64,000 bases of DNA from CAVSRC01 sp963785065 (GCA_963785065.1 CAWATX010000002.1:1674001-1738000); one strand, 5' to 3'. Shown: positions 8,598 to 17,137, numbered from the stretch's first letter. Numbers and translations are program-made. Notes: generated by a model from the sequence alone, not told the origin.

Positions 8598-8944
8598 CGG
8601 CCTGCTCCAAAGAGGCCGGGCACCGGCTCCACGGAACCCTGCCCCAGCCCCGAAGGCCGGCGAAGGCCGTGACGGGCGCGGGCGGGCCGTTTCCGGCCGT
8701 TCGGCGCAGGTTCCGGGGTGTGAGCGAGGGGTTGGATTTCCCCGCCTAACGCTGGCGGGCCATTGGGCACCGCCCGCCCGCTTCCGTTTGATGGCCGGAA
8801 AGAACCTGGGCTGAGCTTCCCCGCCAGCCAGTCGGCGGTGCGGTCGCGGCCGGCGACGATGGCTGGATCGGTCGCGCCGCGCGCCGCTTCGACGGCCCAA
8901 TGGAGGAAGGCGATGCTAATGTCGAAATTCGCTCGATCTGCCAT
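8594..8944 (-). CDS. Hypothetical protein upstream of the terminase-like gene (116 aa)
   Basis: The N-terminal 50 residues look protein-like (DISIAFLHWAVEAARGATD, then RDRTADWLAGKL); the C-terminal half is Pro/Gly/Arg-rich and low in complexity. An AGGGGA ribosome-binding site lies nine bases before the ATG, and the stop overlaps the next start (ATGA). These coupling signals are the main support. No family was recognised. Confidence 0.55.
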   Translation of the reverse strand: MADRANFDISIAFLHWAVEAARGATDPAIVAGRDRTADWLAGKLSPGSFRPSNGSGRAVPNGPPALGGEIQPLAHTPEPAPNGRKRPARARHGLRRPSGLGQGSVEPVPGLFGAGR

Positions 8945-9264
8945 CTTCTGATCCCCTGATCCGCCGCGCGACGAACAACGGACCAAAAGTCCTCCGTCGC
9001 CCAAAACGCAGGAAACGCTGGCCTTTGGGGGAGGCGACGGAGGACGACGGACGGTCTGCCTATAGAAGGCGCCTAGAGCCCCTAGAGCCTTCTGTACCCC
9101 CGCCTACTTCCCATTCTCCGACCCCTCCTAAAGAAAAAGTCCTCCGTCGCCTCCGTCGTTCAGACCGAAACCACAGGCCGTCTCTGGGTTTCGAGCGACG
9201 GAGGACTACTGAAAAGTCGTCCGTCTTTTCCTCCGTCGTCCTCCGTCGTCTTCGATCACCCCGG
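8945..9264. repeat. Non-coding gap with direct and inverted CCTCCGTCG repeats
   Basis: This gap between two same-strand genes is packed with a 9-10 base motif in both orientations. AAAGTCCTCCGTCG occurs at 8986-8999 and 9136-9149; CGACGGAGGAC occurs at 9035-9045 and 9196-9206; further CTCCGTCG units occur at 9151-9158, 9231-9238 and 9241-9248. A direct repeat of CCTAGAGCC fills 9072-9080 and 9081-9089, and a short A-rich run (AAGAAAAAG) lies at 9131-9139. Iterated sites beside a replication protein gene suggest a satellite replication origin or a Pri-Rep operator, as P4-like elements need. This role is inferred. Confidence 0.6.
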
Positions 9265-11439
9265 TCACATCGCGGCATCGTCCGATCCCACCAACTTCAG
9301 TCTCGGCTGGGTAGCCTTACCCCCAGCGGCGCCGGTTTCGTCCGCGTCATCGTCCGGTGGGTCGGTCCATCCTGGCCCTGGCCGATAGGGGAAAAGCCCG
9401 CGCCGATCCTTCTTCTGATCCCGCACCCACTTGAGGCGCTGCAAGACCTTCTTTATGCGGATGTGATCGGTCGTGCCGATTTGGCCATCGCTATGAAAGC
9501 CGAGCGCGTTCTTGGCGACCTCGTTGACCAGCACGGCACGCCGTTTCGCCTTCACCTGCAAATTCAGGTATTGGAGGATCGGCACTTCCCAAGCGTCGGC
9601 GTCATAGCGGGCATCCTGCTCCTTCCGCGCATAGTCACGTTCAAAGTCGCGTGTCGGCCACCACCACACGCCAACCAGGTAAAGCTCCACCGCCTCGGCA
9701 AACAGCTGGTCGCGGTCGCGTCGGATCGCCGCCAAGTCGATCTTGTGCGCTTTGAAGGGCCAGAAGCGGCGGCCACCGGTAACGTCGCCGAGATACTGAT
9801 CGCTATTAGAAGAGCCGATGAACACCGTCTGGCGCGGCTCTACGACCTCACGTCGGCCGTAGGACGGGCGATACCGTTCAACCCGGCGAGCGAGGTAGCC
9901 CTTCAGCAAGTTGACCTCAGTCCGCTTGAAGGTGTGCAGTTCGGCGATCTCGATCAGCCACTTGCCGCGCAGGTGTTGCGATGAGTCCTTGTGCGACAGG
10001 TCCGGCAGCTGGTCAGAGAACCATTGCCCAGCCAACGCCTCGCAGGCAGACGATTTCAGCTTGCCCTGATCGCCCTCGATGATGAGCATGTAGTCGGCCT
10101 TGCAGCCCGGCTCGTAGATGCGCGCCACCATCTGGATCAGAAACAGCCGGCCGATAGTGCGCGTGTAGAAGGTGTTCTCCGCGCCGAAGTACGTCGGCAG
10201 GAAGTCATAGAGCCGGCGCTTCCTGTCCCAGCGCAGCCCGTCGAGCCGATCGCGAACCGGATGAAACGATTGCTCACCCGCTCGGAGGTTGATCGCTTCA
10301 TGAACCACATCGCGGCCGACGTTCCTGAGACCATAGCCCTGCAGCCAGTGCTGCAACGCCGACGTGTCTTCATCAATTGCCGGACGCGGATAGCTTCCAA
10401 TCGCCACTTGCCCTGGCAGCGGTCGTTGAACAATGACGGCGCGTTCCATTTCGTCAAAAGCGAAGCTGTCGCGCACAGCGTCGTCGCTCCGCAAAGTCAC
10501 CATGACGTTGAACAAGTTCATCAACGGGACGCCGGTCGCGGTCCTCTGGTACTCAGTGGACGCGCCGGGTTGCCCATATGAGGGGGCTGCCTTCTCGCGA
10601 TAACGAAACCACTTGGCGATCTGCTTGACGGTGTCCTCACCGAAATACTCGGCTAGCGCCGGCATCCCGAAGCTCGCCTCGCCGCGAGCATGAGCTTCCG
10701 CCGCATCACCGGCGGCCCGGCGGCGGTCGGTGACCTCCGCGTCCTTCGCCGCCTCGGCAAGCGTCTCGACAAAGTCCATGATGGTTTCGGCGTCCCAGCT
10801 GACGCGGGCAAGGAAGCCGCCGAGCCGGAGCGCGGCTTCATGCCGGGCGCCGATACCTTCCTTCGGATACCCCCGCAGCAGCATGATCGCTACCGCGAGC
10901 TTCATCACCGCCGCCTTGAGCAGCGCATAGGGCATCTCGGCAGGGGCACTATCGCTGTCCCAACGAACCGCCTCGCCACTAGGATGGACGGAACCGGGTG
11001 CCATTGTCTGAGCGGCCTTTTCGCCGCCGCCGATACGAAACTCGACCAGCATCCCGCCTTGAGCGTCCTTGAACTGGATCGCAGCCTTGGGCTCGATGTC
11101 GCCTGTGCCGGTGTACAGGTAGTGCGACCGGGGCTTCGACTGACGGCCGAAGATCGCGCCGGTCTCAGGCAGAAGCGACGGCGCCAGCAGCATCGCCTCG
11201 GGGCAGTCCAGATCAACATCCGCCAAGCCGCCGGAGCAACGGCCCATTTGAATGCCGATGTTCGATCCGGCAGGAAAGTGCTTCTTGACGGTCGCCTCGC
11301 TAATTTCGAGATGCGGCCAGTCCTTGTTGCGTGGTCCCTTGGAGCCCTGCGGGATCGCCACCGGCGTCCAGCCGCGTCCGACGTATTCAAGTGCCACGTC
11401 TGCCGGGCTGCGCTCGCCGGAGCGTTTCTTGGCGGTCAT
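9265..11439 (-). CDS. Primase-polymerase / VapE-type replicative helicase (724 aa)
   Basis: Two fused modules are visible. The N-terminal 200 residues match the bifunctional prim-pol domain (GWTPVAIP, NIGIQMG, LADVDLDCPEA with paired Asp, then YLYTGTG). The C-terminal half is a virulence-associated-E-like helicase: EGDQGKLKSSACEAL as a variant P-loop, DLSHKDSSQHLRGKWLIEIAEL as Walker B region, YRPSYGR, VFIGSSNSDQYLGD and GGRRFWPF. It would prime and unwind the element's own replication. A GGAGGTG site precedes the ATG, which overlaps the upstream stop (ATGA). Repeats immediately downstream may be its origin. Confidence 0.9.
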   Translation of the reverse strand: MTAKKRSGERSPADVALEYVGRGWTPVAIPQGSKGPRNKDWPHLEISEATVKKHFPAGSNIGIQMGRCSGGLADVDLDCPEAMLLAPSLLPETGAIFGRQSKPRSHYLYTGTGDIEPKAAIQFKDAQGGMLVEFRIGGGEKAAQTMAPGSVHPSGEAVRWDSDSAPAEMPYALLKAAVMKLAVAIMLLRGYPKEGIGARHEAALRLGGFLARVSWDAETIMDFVETLAEAAKDAEVTDRRRAAGDAAEAHARGEASFGMPALAEYFGEDTVKQIAKWFRYREKAAPSYGQPGASTEYQRTATGVPLMNLFNVMVTLRSDDAVRDSFAFDEMERAVIVQRPLPGQVAIGSYPRPAIDEDTSALQHWLQGYGLRNVGRDVVHEAINLRAGEQSFHPVRDRLDGLRWDRKRRLYDFLPTYFGAENTFYTRTIGRLFLIQMVARIYEPGCKADYMLIIEGDQGKLKSSACEALAGQWFSDQLPDLSHKDSSQHLRGKWLIEIAELHTFKRTEVNLLKGYLARRVERYRPSYGRREVVEPRQTVFIGSSNSDQYLGDVTGGRRFWPFKAHKIDLAAIRRDRDQLFAEAVELYLVGVWWWPTRDFERDYARKEQDARYDADAWEVPILQYLNLQVKAKRRAVLVNEVAKNALGFHSDGQIGTTDHIRIKKVLQRLKWVRDQKKDRRGLFPYRPGPGWTDPPDDDADETGAAGGKATQPRLKLVGSDDAAM

Positions 11440-12146
11440 GACACCACCTCCCATGTCCGGCGGCGCTGCCAAATGGTGGACTTCTCATCGGTCGCGTCGA
11501 ACATCGTCCAATTGCGACCGCGCGGCGGCACCGGCGAGATGACGAGTTCGGCGCCGCGATAGCTTTCGGCGTTAACAGTGGTAGTGCGCTCGACAACGGT
11601 GGTGTCGGAGACCAGCGCGACCAACACTGTCAGCGCGCCGCCGATCCAGTACCAGGTCACAGGTTCGGTTTGACGGACGCCGCGCGTCCACATCGTTGAC
11701 CGCCAGTGCCGCGGAACTTGAGGGCCGACATCCTGCTCCAGACCATCTTCCCAGACGTGCAAGAGATATTCGCCGCCCGGCGCGACGATCAGCGGGCGCG
11801 GATCGGCCGGGCGCACAAGCGCCTGCGTCGGGCGCGCGGCGGTCGCGGCCGTCACATCCCACCACGACACCCAAATGGTGCCGGGCGCGCCACGCGGCGG
11901 CGTCGGCTCGCGTTTTCGATGTGGAGGCATTTCGCCGTCCTCGCATTTCGCCCGCACCAACGGTGGCGCCCTTTTCTTTTTCGCGACGATGGCGTCTAGG
12001 AAGGACGCGCGACGCCCGTCGCCGCAGCAGTCGTCAAAAATCTCATCTCCGCGCTCCACCTCCGGTCGTTGCCAAGCTTCCGGGGGTGGACTGCATTCGA
12101 AGGCCCGGCGAGTTCGAGGACGGCGTGAGGCCGCTCGCCGGGGCAC
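11436..12146 (-). CDS. Hypothetical protein with one membrane segment (up to 236 aa)
   Basis: The C-terminal portion carries a hydrophobic helix, WYWIGGALTVLVALV, between a Trp-rich domain (IWVSWWDV, GGEYLLHVWEDG) and a short tail (PPRGRNWTMFDATDEKS). Two starts are possible. A GTG at 12146 sits 12 bases after the AlpA-like gene. An ATG at 11930 has a better ribosome-binding site (GAGG) and would give 164 aa. The extra residues (DEIFDDCCGDGRRASF) look plausible as protein, so the longer extent is given. The stop couples to the primase start. No function is assigned. Confidence 0.55.
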   Translation of the reverse strand: MPRRAASRRPRTRRAFECSPPPEAWQRPEVERGDEIFDDCCGDGRRASFLDAIVAKKKRAPPLVRAKCEDGEMPPHRKREPTPPRGAPGTIWVSWWDVTAATAARPTQALVRPADPRPLIVAPGGEYLLHVWEDGLEQDVGPQVPRHWRSTMWTRGVRQTEPVTWYWIGGALTVLVALVSDTTVVERTTTVNAESYRGAELVISPVPPRGRNWTMFDATDEKSTIWQRRRTWEVVS

Positions 12147-12158
12147 AGCTGTTTGTCT

Positions 12159-12464
12159 TCAGACCCGTTCCTCGGCCTGTGCCTGAATTTTCAAAAGGGT
12201 GCGGCCGTAGTACCCACGCGCGCTGCTCCCCTCACAGGGCGCGACCGGCTTGGGCAGGTGGCCGGCGTTGATGTGCTCCCAGGTCTGGGTGGCCCCGAGC
12301 CCGAGAAACGCCCGCGCCTCAGCCAATGGATAGTAAATGTCAGGAAAGATGCGCCCTCCGGTCGCGATGCGACGCTCCTTGCGCTCACCCTTGCGGCGCT
12401 GCGACTTCTCGACGGACTGCCGATGTGCCTCTCGCCTCTGCTGGCTAACCTGAGCCTTGCTCAT
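12159..12464 (-). CDS. AlpA-like / excisionase-type DNA-binding regulator (101 aa)
   Basis: After a basic, Gln-rich leader, the segment YYPLAEARAFLGLGATQTWE then HINAGHLPKP is the MerR-like winged helix of AlpA regulators and excisionases. In satellites this gene lies between int and the primase and controls excision and lytic expression. The start is preceded by GGAG ten bases upstream. An imperfect inverted repeat straddles the start and leader: ATTGGCGGTTCGCTCC at 12463-12478 and its partner arms at 12508-12527. It could be an autoregulatory operator. Confidence 0.7.
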   Translation of the reverse strand: MSKAQVSQQRREAHRQSVEKSQRRKGERKERRIATGGRIFPDIYYPLAEARAFLGLGATQTWEHINAGHLPKPVAPCEGSSARGYYGRTLLKIQAQAEERV

Positions 12465-12546
12465 TGGCGGTTCGCTCCATCCAGATCGGCCCGAATGTGG
12501 CCGGTTCGGAGCGAATAGGACGCCAATGTTCGCGAGATAAGCGGAA

Positions 12547-13329
12547 CTATTTTGATCCCGGTTTCTTCGCGGCCTTCGCCTTGGGACGCAGCCGTTCGAT
12601 CACGGCTTCCCACAGAGGATCAACGGGAGACGCATGATCAGCGTTCGGCGAAAGAGCCAGGGTCGGTGATCCGCGTCGATGCCGATTGATTGCTTTCCAG
12701 CAATACCGCCGTAAATCTGCATCGGCATATCCGTAAATGACAGCCGCGAGCTTGAGCAAAGGGTTTGATCCCTCAACAGCCCGGATCGGCCATTGTAGAC
12801 GCGGCGTCCACAACAGCAGTCGGAGCGCTTCCTCGGCCGCCCATTGCTGCTTGTTTGAATTCCTTTTCGGTCGGCCGGGCGTCAGCAGATCATCGGTAGC
12901 AAGGAGAAGGCGTTGAGTGATGTCTTCGATGGCGGCGACATCGGCGTCTGGAAATGCGCCTTGCATCTTCCGAATGGCAATTTGGACGCGCCGCAACGAT
13001 CCTCGAAAGCGGTTAACACGTTTGTTCCTTTCGCCTACGGGCAGGCCGTACCAGTCGTCGCCGAAATGCGTCAGCACATCCTCGATCTCTTCCTTCACCA
13101 CCTGACGTAGCTCAGGGCGAGGATTGATGATGCTGAGCGCGCGACGTACCTGTTCGTCAGGTGTCAGCGGCAGACGGTTCTTGGGAGGGCGCGGCTGCGT
13201 CTGCTTCTCTTCCAATTCATCGACACGACGGCGTCGTGTCGGTTTCTTCTTGATGGTCACCACTTTCCGCGCCGCAGACCGCACACCCGGGCGACGCGGT
13301 CGCCGCGTCGGTTTTTTCTTGATGGTCAT
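12547..13329 (-). CDS. Hypothetical basic protein with duplicated N-terminal motif (260 aa)
   Basis: The first 35 residues hold two copies of TIKKKPTRR separated by an Arg-rich linker, mirrored by near-identical DNA repeats, so the copies arose by a recent small duplication. The rest is soluble and mainly helical (LTPDEQVRRALSIINPRPEL, EEIEDVLTHFGDDWYG, DADLRRYCWKAINRHRRG). The basic tail suggests nucleic-acid binding. The ATG overlaps the integrase stop (ATGA). No known family was recognised. Confidence 0.65.
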   Translation of the reverse strand: MTIKKKPTRRPRRPGVRSAARKVVTIKKKPTRRRRVDELEEKQTQPRPPKNRLPLTPDEQVRRALSIINPRPELRQVVKEEIEDVLTHFGDDWYGLPVGERNKRVNRFRGSLRRVQIAIRKMQGAFPDADVAAIEDITQRLLLATDDLLTPGRPKRNSNKQQWAAEEALRLLLWTPRLQWPIRAVEGSNPLLKLAAVIYGYADADLRRYCWKAINRHRRGSPTLALSPNADHASPVDPLWEAVIERLRPKAKAAKKPGSK

Positions 13330-14543
13330 GACTTTTCGCCCCTCTTCCGCGGCATCGGCACAACGCTGCCGCCGGTCGTTCGCGACAGGAAGTCAGTCCA
13401 CGCGTCCATCAGCACCCGCCGTCGCTGGAACAAGTCGCCACGCGCATATGATCGCTCGGTCGCGTCGCCGATGACATGACCTAACGCCGCTTCCGCGAGT
13501 TCACGCGGATGGCCGGCCTCGGTCGCCCAAGTCCTGAAGCCGGAGCGGGCGGTGCCGTGGACCGTGACGCCGCGCCCTCGCATCCCGCGCAGAAGCTCCA
13601 GCATCGCCATGTTGGACAGCCCGTGCTTGTAGCGGCTGCCGACGAAGGCATGCGGGTTGTCGGCTTCGCGGGGGAGAGAGCGGAGGATTTCGACAGCGCG
13701 ATCCGAGAGCGGCACCCGATGCTCGCGGCCCTGCTTGGTCCTACCCTCCGGAATGAGCCAGGTCGCCGCCTCAAGATCGAATTCATCCCATGTCGCCTCG
13801 GTGACCTCGGCAGTGCGCGCCGACGTCAGGATGACGAATTGGAGCGCCTTGGCCGAGATGCTGTTGCGTTCGCGCAGCTCTCCCATCAGCGTCGGAATTT
13901 CGGTGAACGGCAGGGAGCCGTGATGCTTGACCCGCTTGACCTTCGATTGCGCCGGCAAGAGGTGCTTGAGCGCACCGCGCCATTGCGCCGGATTGTCGCC
14001 CGAGCGGAACTGGCGCGCCTTGGCGGCGTCGAGGATTTGCGCGATGCGCGTCCTCACCCGGTCAGCGGTTTCAGACTTGGTCGCCCAGATTGGTTCCACG
14101 ATCTTCATGACGTGGTCGGTCGTGATCACGTCCACCGGCAAATCGCCGATGACCGGGTACGCGTAGGTCGCCAGTGACGAGCGCCACTGCGCCTTGTGCT
14201 TGTCGTTGCGCCACCCCGGCTCTTGGGCGGTGATCCACTCGTCGGCGAACACGGCGAAGGTGGGCACGATTGGTCGGGCTCGCGCGGCCTTGCGCTCGTC
14301 GATTGGGTCAATGCCTTCGAGCTTGAGCCGGCGGCGCAGGGCGAATGCCTTGTCGCGCGCTTCCTGAAGCGTCAGGAGCTTGGCCGACCCCAGCCCCATC
14401 GCGCGGGAACGGCCGTTGAGCATGTAGGCAAAGAGCCACGACTTATTGCCGTTCGGCCCCACCTGAAGCACCAAATTGTCGCCGTCGTGATAGCGGCCCT
14501 TCTCGCTCAACGAGGCGACCATCCGCGCGGTCAGCTTTCCCAT
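13326..14543 (-). CDS. P4-type tyrosine recombinase / integrase (405 aa)
   Basis: The N-terminal arm-binding domain (GRYHDGDNLVLQVGPNGNKS, then RSRAMGLG) is of the DUF4102 kind found in tRNA-targeting P4-like integrases. Catalytic residues are present: Arg in TSARTAEV, His-x-x-Arg region in VHGTARSGFRTWATE, His in ALGHVIGD and the nucleophile in RSYARGD. It would insert and excise the element at the neighbouring tRNA-Ser 3' end, 220 bases away. The ATG at 14543 is preceded by GAGGG; a 14-residue longer form is possible. It heads the minus-strand run of satellite genes, each coupled by short overlaps. Confidence 0.93.
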   Translation of the reverse strand: MGKLTARMVASLSEKGRYHDGDNLVLQVGPNGNKSWLFAYMLNGRSRAMGLGSAKLLTLQEARDKAFALRRRLKLEGIDPIDERKAARARPIVPTFAVFADEWITAQEPGWRNDKHKAQWRSSLATYAYPVIGDLPVDVITTDHVMKIVEPIWATKSETADRVRTRIAQILDAAKARQFRSGDNPAQWRGALKHLLPAQSKVKRVKHHGSLPFTEIPTLMGELRERNSISAKALQFVILTSARTAEVTEATWDEFDLEAATWLIPEGRTKQGREHRVPLSDRAVEILRSLPREADNPHAFVGSRYKHGLSNMAMLELLRGMRGRGVTVHGTARSGFRTWATEAGHPRELAEAALGHVIGDATERSYARGDLFQRRRVLMDAWTDFLSRTTGGSVVPMPRKRGEKS

Positions 14544-14639
14544 AACGCAAGCCCTCGACCGGTTGTCGACCGCCGAGCGAATCATCGGGTTCGAAAAACC
14601 CGACCCCTAAACGCCCATCGGCCCTCGACCCCTGATTTA

Positions 14640-14760
14640 ACCCCCGAATTGGCGCCGGGTCGAGCCGAATTCGACCGAATTGCTCCGGACGGTTAACCTC
14701 ATTCAACTATCGGTGATTATTGATGAATTCCGGTCTAGACCGAACTGAGCCGAACAGTGT
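14640..14760. other. Candidate integrase arm-binding repeats near the attachment site
   Basis: Five copies of CCGAA plus two pyrimidine-rich bases occur between int and the tRNA: 14644-14650, 14665-14671, 14675-14681, 14740-14746 and 14750-14756. Spacings of 10 bases inside each pair match one helical turn. Such short repeats beside att sites are typical of arm-type integrase sites. This is inferred from position only. Confidence 0.4.
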
Positions 14761-14762
14761 GG

Positions 14763-14852
14763 TGGCGGAGGGAGGGGGATTCGAACCCCCGTTACGGTTG
14801 CCCGTAAACACGCTTTCCAAGCGTGCGCCTTCAGCCACTCGGCCACCCCTCC
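14763..14852 (-). tRNA. tRNA-Ser (GGA anticodon)
   Basis: On the minus strand the acceptor stem GGAGGGG pairs with TCCCTCC, followed by G and an encoded CCA. The D-arm GCCGAGTGGCTGAAGGC, anticodon arm CACGCTTGGAAAGCGTG with GGA at the anticodon, a long class II variable arm and the T-arm GGGGGTTCGAATCCCCC are all present. The length of 90 nt is typical for tRNA-Ser. The integrase gene starts at its 3' side, so its 3' end is the likely attachment site. The gene itself looks intact. Confidence 0.96.
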
Positions 14853-15131
14853 GGGAGGGCGCCGGACAAGGGCGCCTGTCAGCTTGGGCGCGCACTATAG
14901 TCGCGACGAGCCGCCGTGCAAGGCATCTCGGTGAAGGCCGTCGGGCGAGCGCAAGGCGGCCATGGCCGGACGCTGCAATGGCCGTTCCGGGCGAGGTTTG
15001 CCGCCTTTGCCGCGATCACGCCCTTGTCGCCGGGAGTTGACCCCGCTAACGGTTGCAGGGCTCACTTCGCGTCCCTAACTATCCGGCGTCGTTCTGAACA
15101 AGGCGCCGTTCCTCTCAAGGCGGCCGGCGGC

Positions 15132-15458
15132 ATGATCGGTTTCTTCTCGCGTTTCGTCGGCCTGTGGCTGATTGCCGGCGCCCTTGTGGCGCTGGTGGTC
15201 GATGCCACCAAGAGCATTGCCGCATCGAGTCTGACCGTCACGCCCCTCGGCCTCGCATGGGCCAGCATCAGTCCGACGTCGCTGATGTCGGTGCAGCAGT
15301 TCGTTCAGCGCACCATCGAGGCCTATGTCGGCCACTGGCTTTGGGATCCGGTGATCCAGTGGCTCCTGTTGCTGCCGACCTGGGTGATCCTGGGAGTTCT
15401 GGGCTTTCTGTTCACCTTTCTCGGCCGGCAGCGGCGGCGGAAAGCCGTCTACGGCTAA
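15132..15458 (+). CDS. Small two-segment membrane protein (108 aa)
   Basis: Two hydrophobic helices, FVGLWLIAGALVALVVD and WLLLLPTWVILGVLGFLFTF, flank a soluble loop with SISPTSLMSVQQFVQ. The C-terminus is basic (GRQRRRKAVYG), so it should face the cytoplasm. An AAGG site precedes the ATG. It lies 59 bases upstream of msrA on the same strand. The family seems conserved in Rhizobiales but has no known role. Confidence 0.75.
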   Translation: MIGFFSRFVGLWLIAGALVALVVDATKSIAASSLTVTPLGLAWASISPTSLMSVQQFVQRTIEAYVGHWLWDPVIQWLLLLPTWVILGVLGFLFTFLGRQRRRKAVYG

Positions 15459-15517
15459 CCGGAACGGGCGACGAGCCACCAGCACCGGCCAGAAGCGCCG
15501 GCAAAGGAGGAAGAGCC

Positions 15518-16171
15518 ATGAACATTCTCGACCTGTTGGGTCACAACAAGACCTCCATGCCGCAGGCGGCGGAGGCGCTGCCTGGCCGCGATCAGCCGCT
15601 TCCGACCGCGGATGAGCATTTTGTCAATCACCGGCCGCTCAAGGGGCCCTATCCTGCGGGTAGCCAGATGGCGCTCTTCGGCCTCGGCTGCTTCTGGGGG
15701 GCGGAGCGCGTCTTCTGGAAGATCCCGGGCGTATGGGTCACGGCGGTGGGCTATGCCGGCGGCACGACCCCCAACCCGACCTATCAGGAGGTCTGCACCG
15801 GCCGCACCGGCCATGCGGAAGTCGTTCAGGTGGTCTTCGACCCGGCCGCGGTGAGCTATGAGGCGCTGGTCAAGGCCTTCTTCGAGGCCCACGACCCGAC
15901 CCAGGGCATGCGCCAGGGCAACGACATCGGCACGCAGTACCGCTCGGCCATCTATGTTGCCGATGAGGACCAGCGGCGCGCCGCCGAAGCGGTCAAATTG
16001 ACCTATGGCAAGGCCCTCAAGGCCAAGGGCTATAGACCGGTGACCACCGAGATCGCCGAGCGGCCGGAGTTCTATTTTGCCGAAGACTACCACCAGCAAT
16101 ATCTCGCCAAGAATCCCAACGGATATTGCGGCCTTGGCGGCACCGGCGTGGCCTGCCCCACGGGCCTCTGA
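15518..16171 (+). CDS. msrA: Peptide-methionine (S)-S-oxide reductase MsrA
   Basis: Repairs oxidised methionine by reducing methionine-S-sulfoxide. The catalytic motif GCFWGAE is at residues 58-64, and YAGG, TGHAEVV, FFEAHDPTQ, GTQYRSAIY and EDYHQQYL complete the family signature. At 217 aa it has the N-terminal extension seen in the longer MsrA group. A strong AAAGGAGG site lies seven bases before the ATG. A Cys near the C-terminus (YCGLGGTGVACP) could act as the recycling cysteine. Confidence 0.95.
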   Translation: MNILDLLGHNKTSMPQAAEALPGRDQPLPTADEHFVNHRPLKGPYPAGSQMALFGLGCFWGAERVFWKIPGVWVTAVGYAGGTTPNPTYQEVCTGRTGHAEVVQVVFDPAAVSYEALVKAFFEAHDPTQGMRQGNDIGTQYRSAIYVADEDQRRAAEAVKLTYGKALKAKGYRPVTTEIAERPEFYFAEDYHQQYLAKNPNGYCGLGGTGVACPTGL

Positions 16172-16208
16172 CACGCGGCACATTGACCCCCCGCCTGCGG
16201 CTCGACCC

Positions 16209-17111
16209 ATGGATGCGCCTGTGCATAATGCGCCGCCGGCGGAAGGGCTCCACGTGCCGCATCACATCGCAAAGGACGAGGACATCGCGGCCGCGCTCAA
16301 GCGTCTGGCCGGCGACGATCTTGCCGCGGCACGGCGCGCGCTGTCCGGGGGCAGGGCGCGCGAGGCGCGCATCCACGGCGTTCGTCAGCACCTGAAGCGC
16401 GCCCGCACGCTTCTGCGCGTGCTCGAGGCGGCCCCGAGCGATGGCGCCCAGGCGGCGCGCCGGTCGCTGACGACGATCGCGCGCATGCTTGCCGGCGCCC
16501 GCGACGCCGATGTCGCCGTGGCCAGCGCGCGCGAACTTGCCTCCGCAACGCCGCGTGCCGCTGAGCTCGGTTTCGACCGCATCGTGGCGACGCTCGAGCA
16601 GGAGGCCGCCCGCGCCCATGAGGAGAAAGCCGCGCCGGCCGAGGTCGACCGGCTGCTGGCCAAGCTTGCCGCCGAGGTGGCGGCGCTCGCCGACAATACC
16701 GGCGACGCCCGCGCACTGCTCGTCCGCGGCCTGGAGCGCATCTATCGCCGTGGGCGCCGGGGAATGCGCCGGGCGCGCCAGAGCCTGGCGACGCCCGAGC
16801 TGCACGACTGGCGCAAGAGCGTGAAGGATCTCTGGCACCTGCTGTCGCTGGCCGAGGAGCGTGTCAGCCGCAAGGCCCAGAAGCTGACGCCGGCGCTGCA
16901 GCGGCTGAGCGACCTGCTCGGTCTCGACCACGACCATGCAGTGCTCGCCGAGCGGCTCGCCTTGTCACCGACCGGCGACATCTCGCTGATGGCGCAACTG
17001 GCGCTGATCGCCGACCGGCGGCGCGAACTCGAGGCGGAAACCTTCGAGCTCGGCGAGACGATCTATGACGAATCGCCGAATACCTTCGTCCGTGGCTTGC
17101 AGCTCAGCTGA
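16209..17111 (+). CDS. CHAD domain-containing protein (300 aa)
   Basis: The CHAD (conserved histidine alpha-helical domain) fold is shown by ARIHGVRQHLKRARTLLRVL and LHDWRKSVKDLWHLL, with DHDHAVL near the C-terminus. CHAD proteins bind inorganic polyphosphate through these His/Arg/Lys helices. No CYTH phosphatase domain is attached. The ATG at 16209 lacks a strong ribosome-binding site, so the start is moderately sure. It faces mepA tail to tail. Confidence 0.85.
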   Translation: MDAPVHNAPPAEGLHVPHHIAKDEDIAAALKRLAGDDLAAARRALSGGRAREARIHGVRQHLKRARTLLRVLEAAPSDGAQAARRSLTTIARMLAGARDADVAVASARELASATPRAAELGFDRIVATLEQEAARAHEEKAAPAEVDRLLAKLAAEVAALADNTGDARALLVRGLERIYRRGRRGMRRARQSLATPELHDWRKSVKDLWHLLSLAEERVSRKAQKLTPALQRLSDLLGLDHDHAVLAERLALSPTGDISLMAQLALIADRRRELEAETFELGETIYDESPNTFVRGLQLS

Positions 17112-17137
17112 CGGAAGTCCTGCCGGGTAGAAATCGC

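Noticed and set aside
8986..9250. CRISPR-like array
   Set aside because: Repeat units are only 9-10 bases, occur in both orientations and have no regular spacers.
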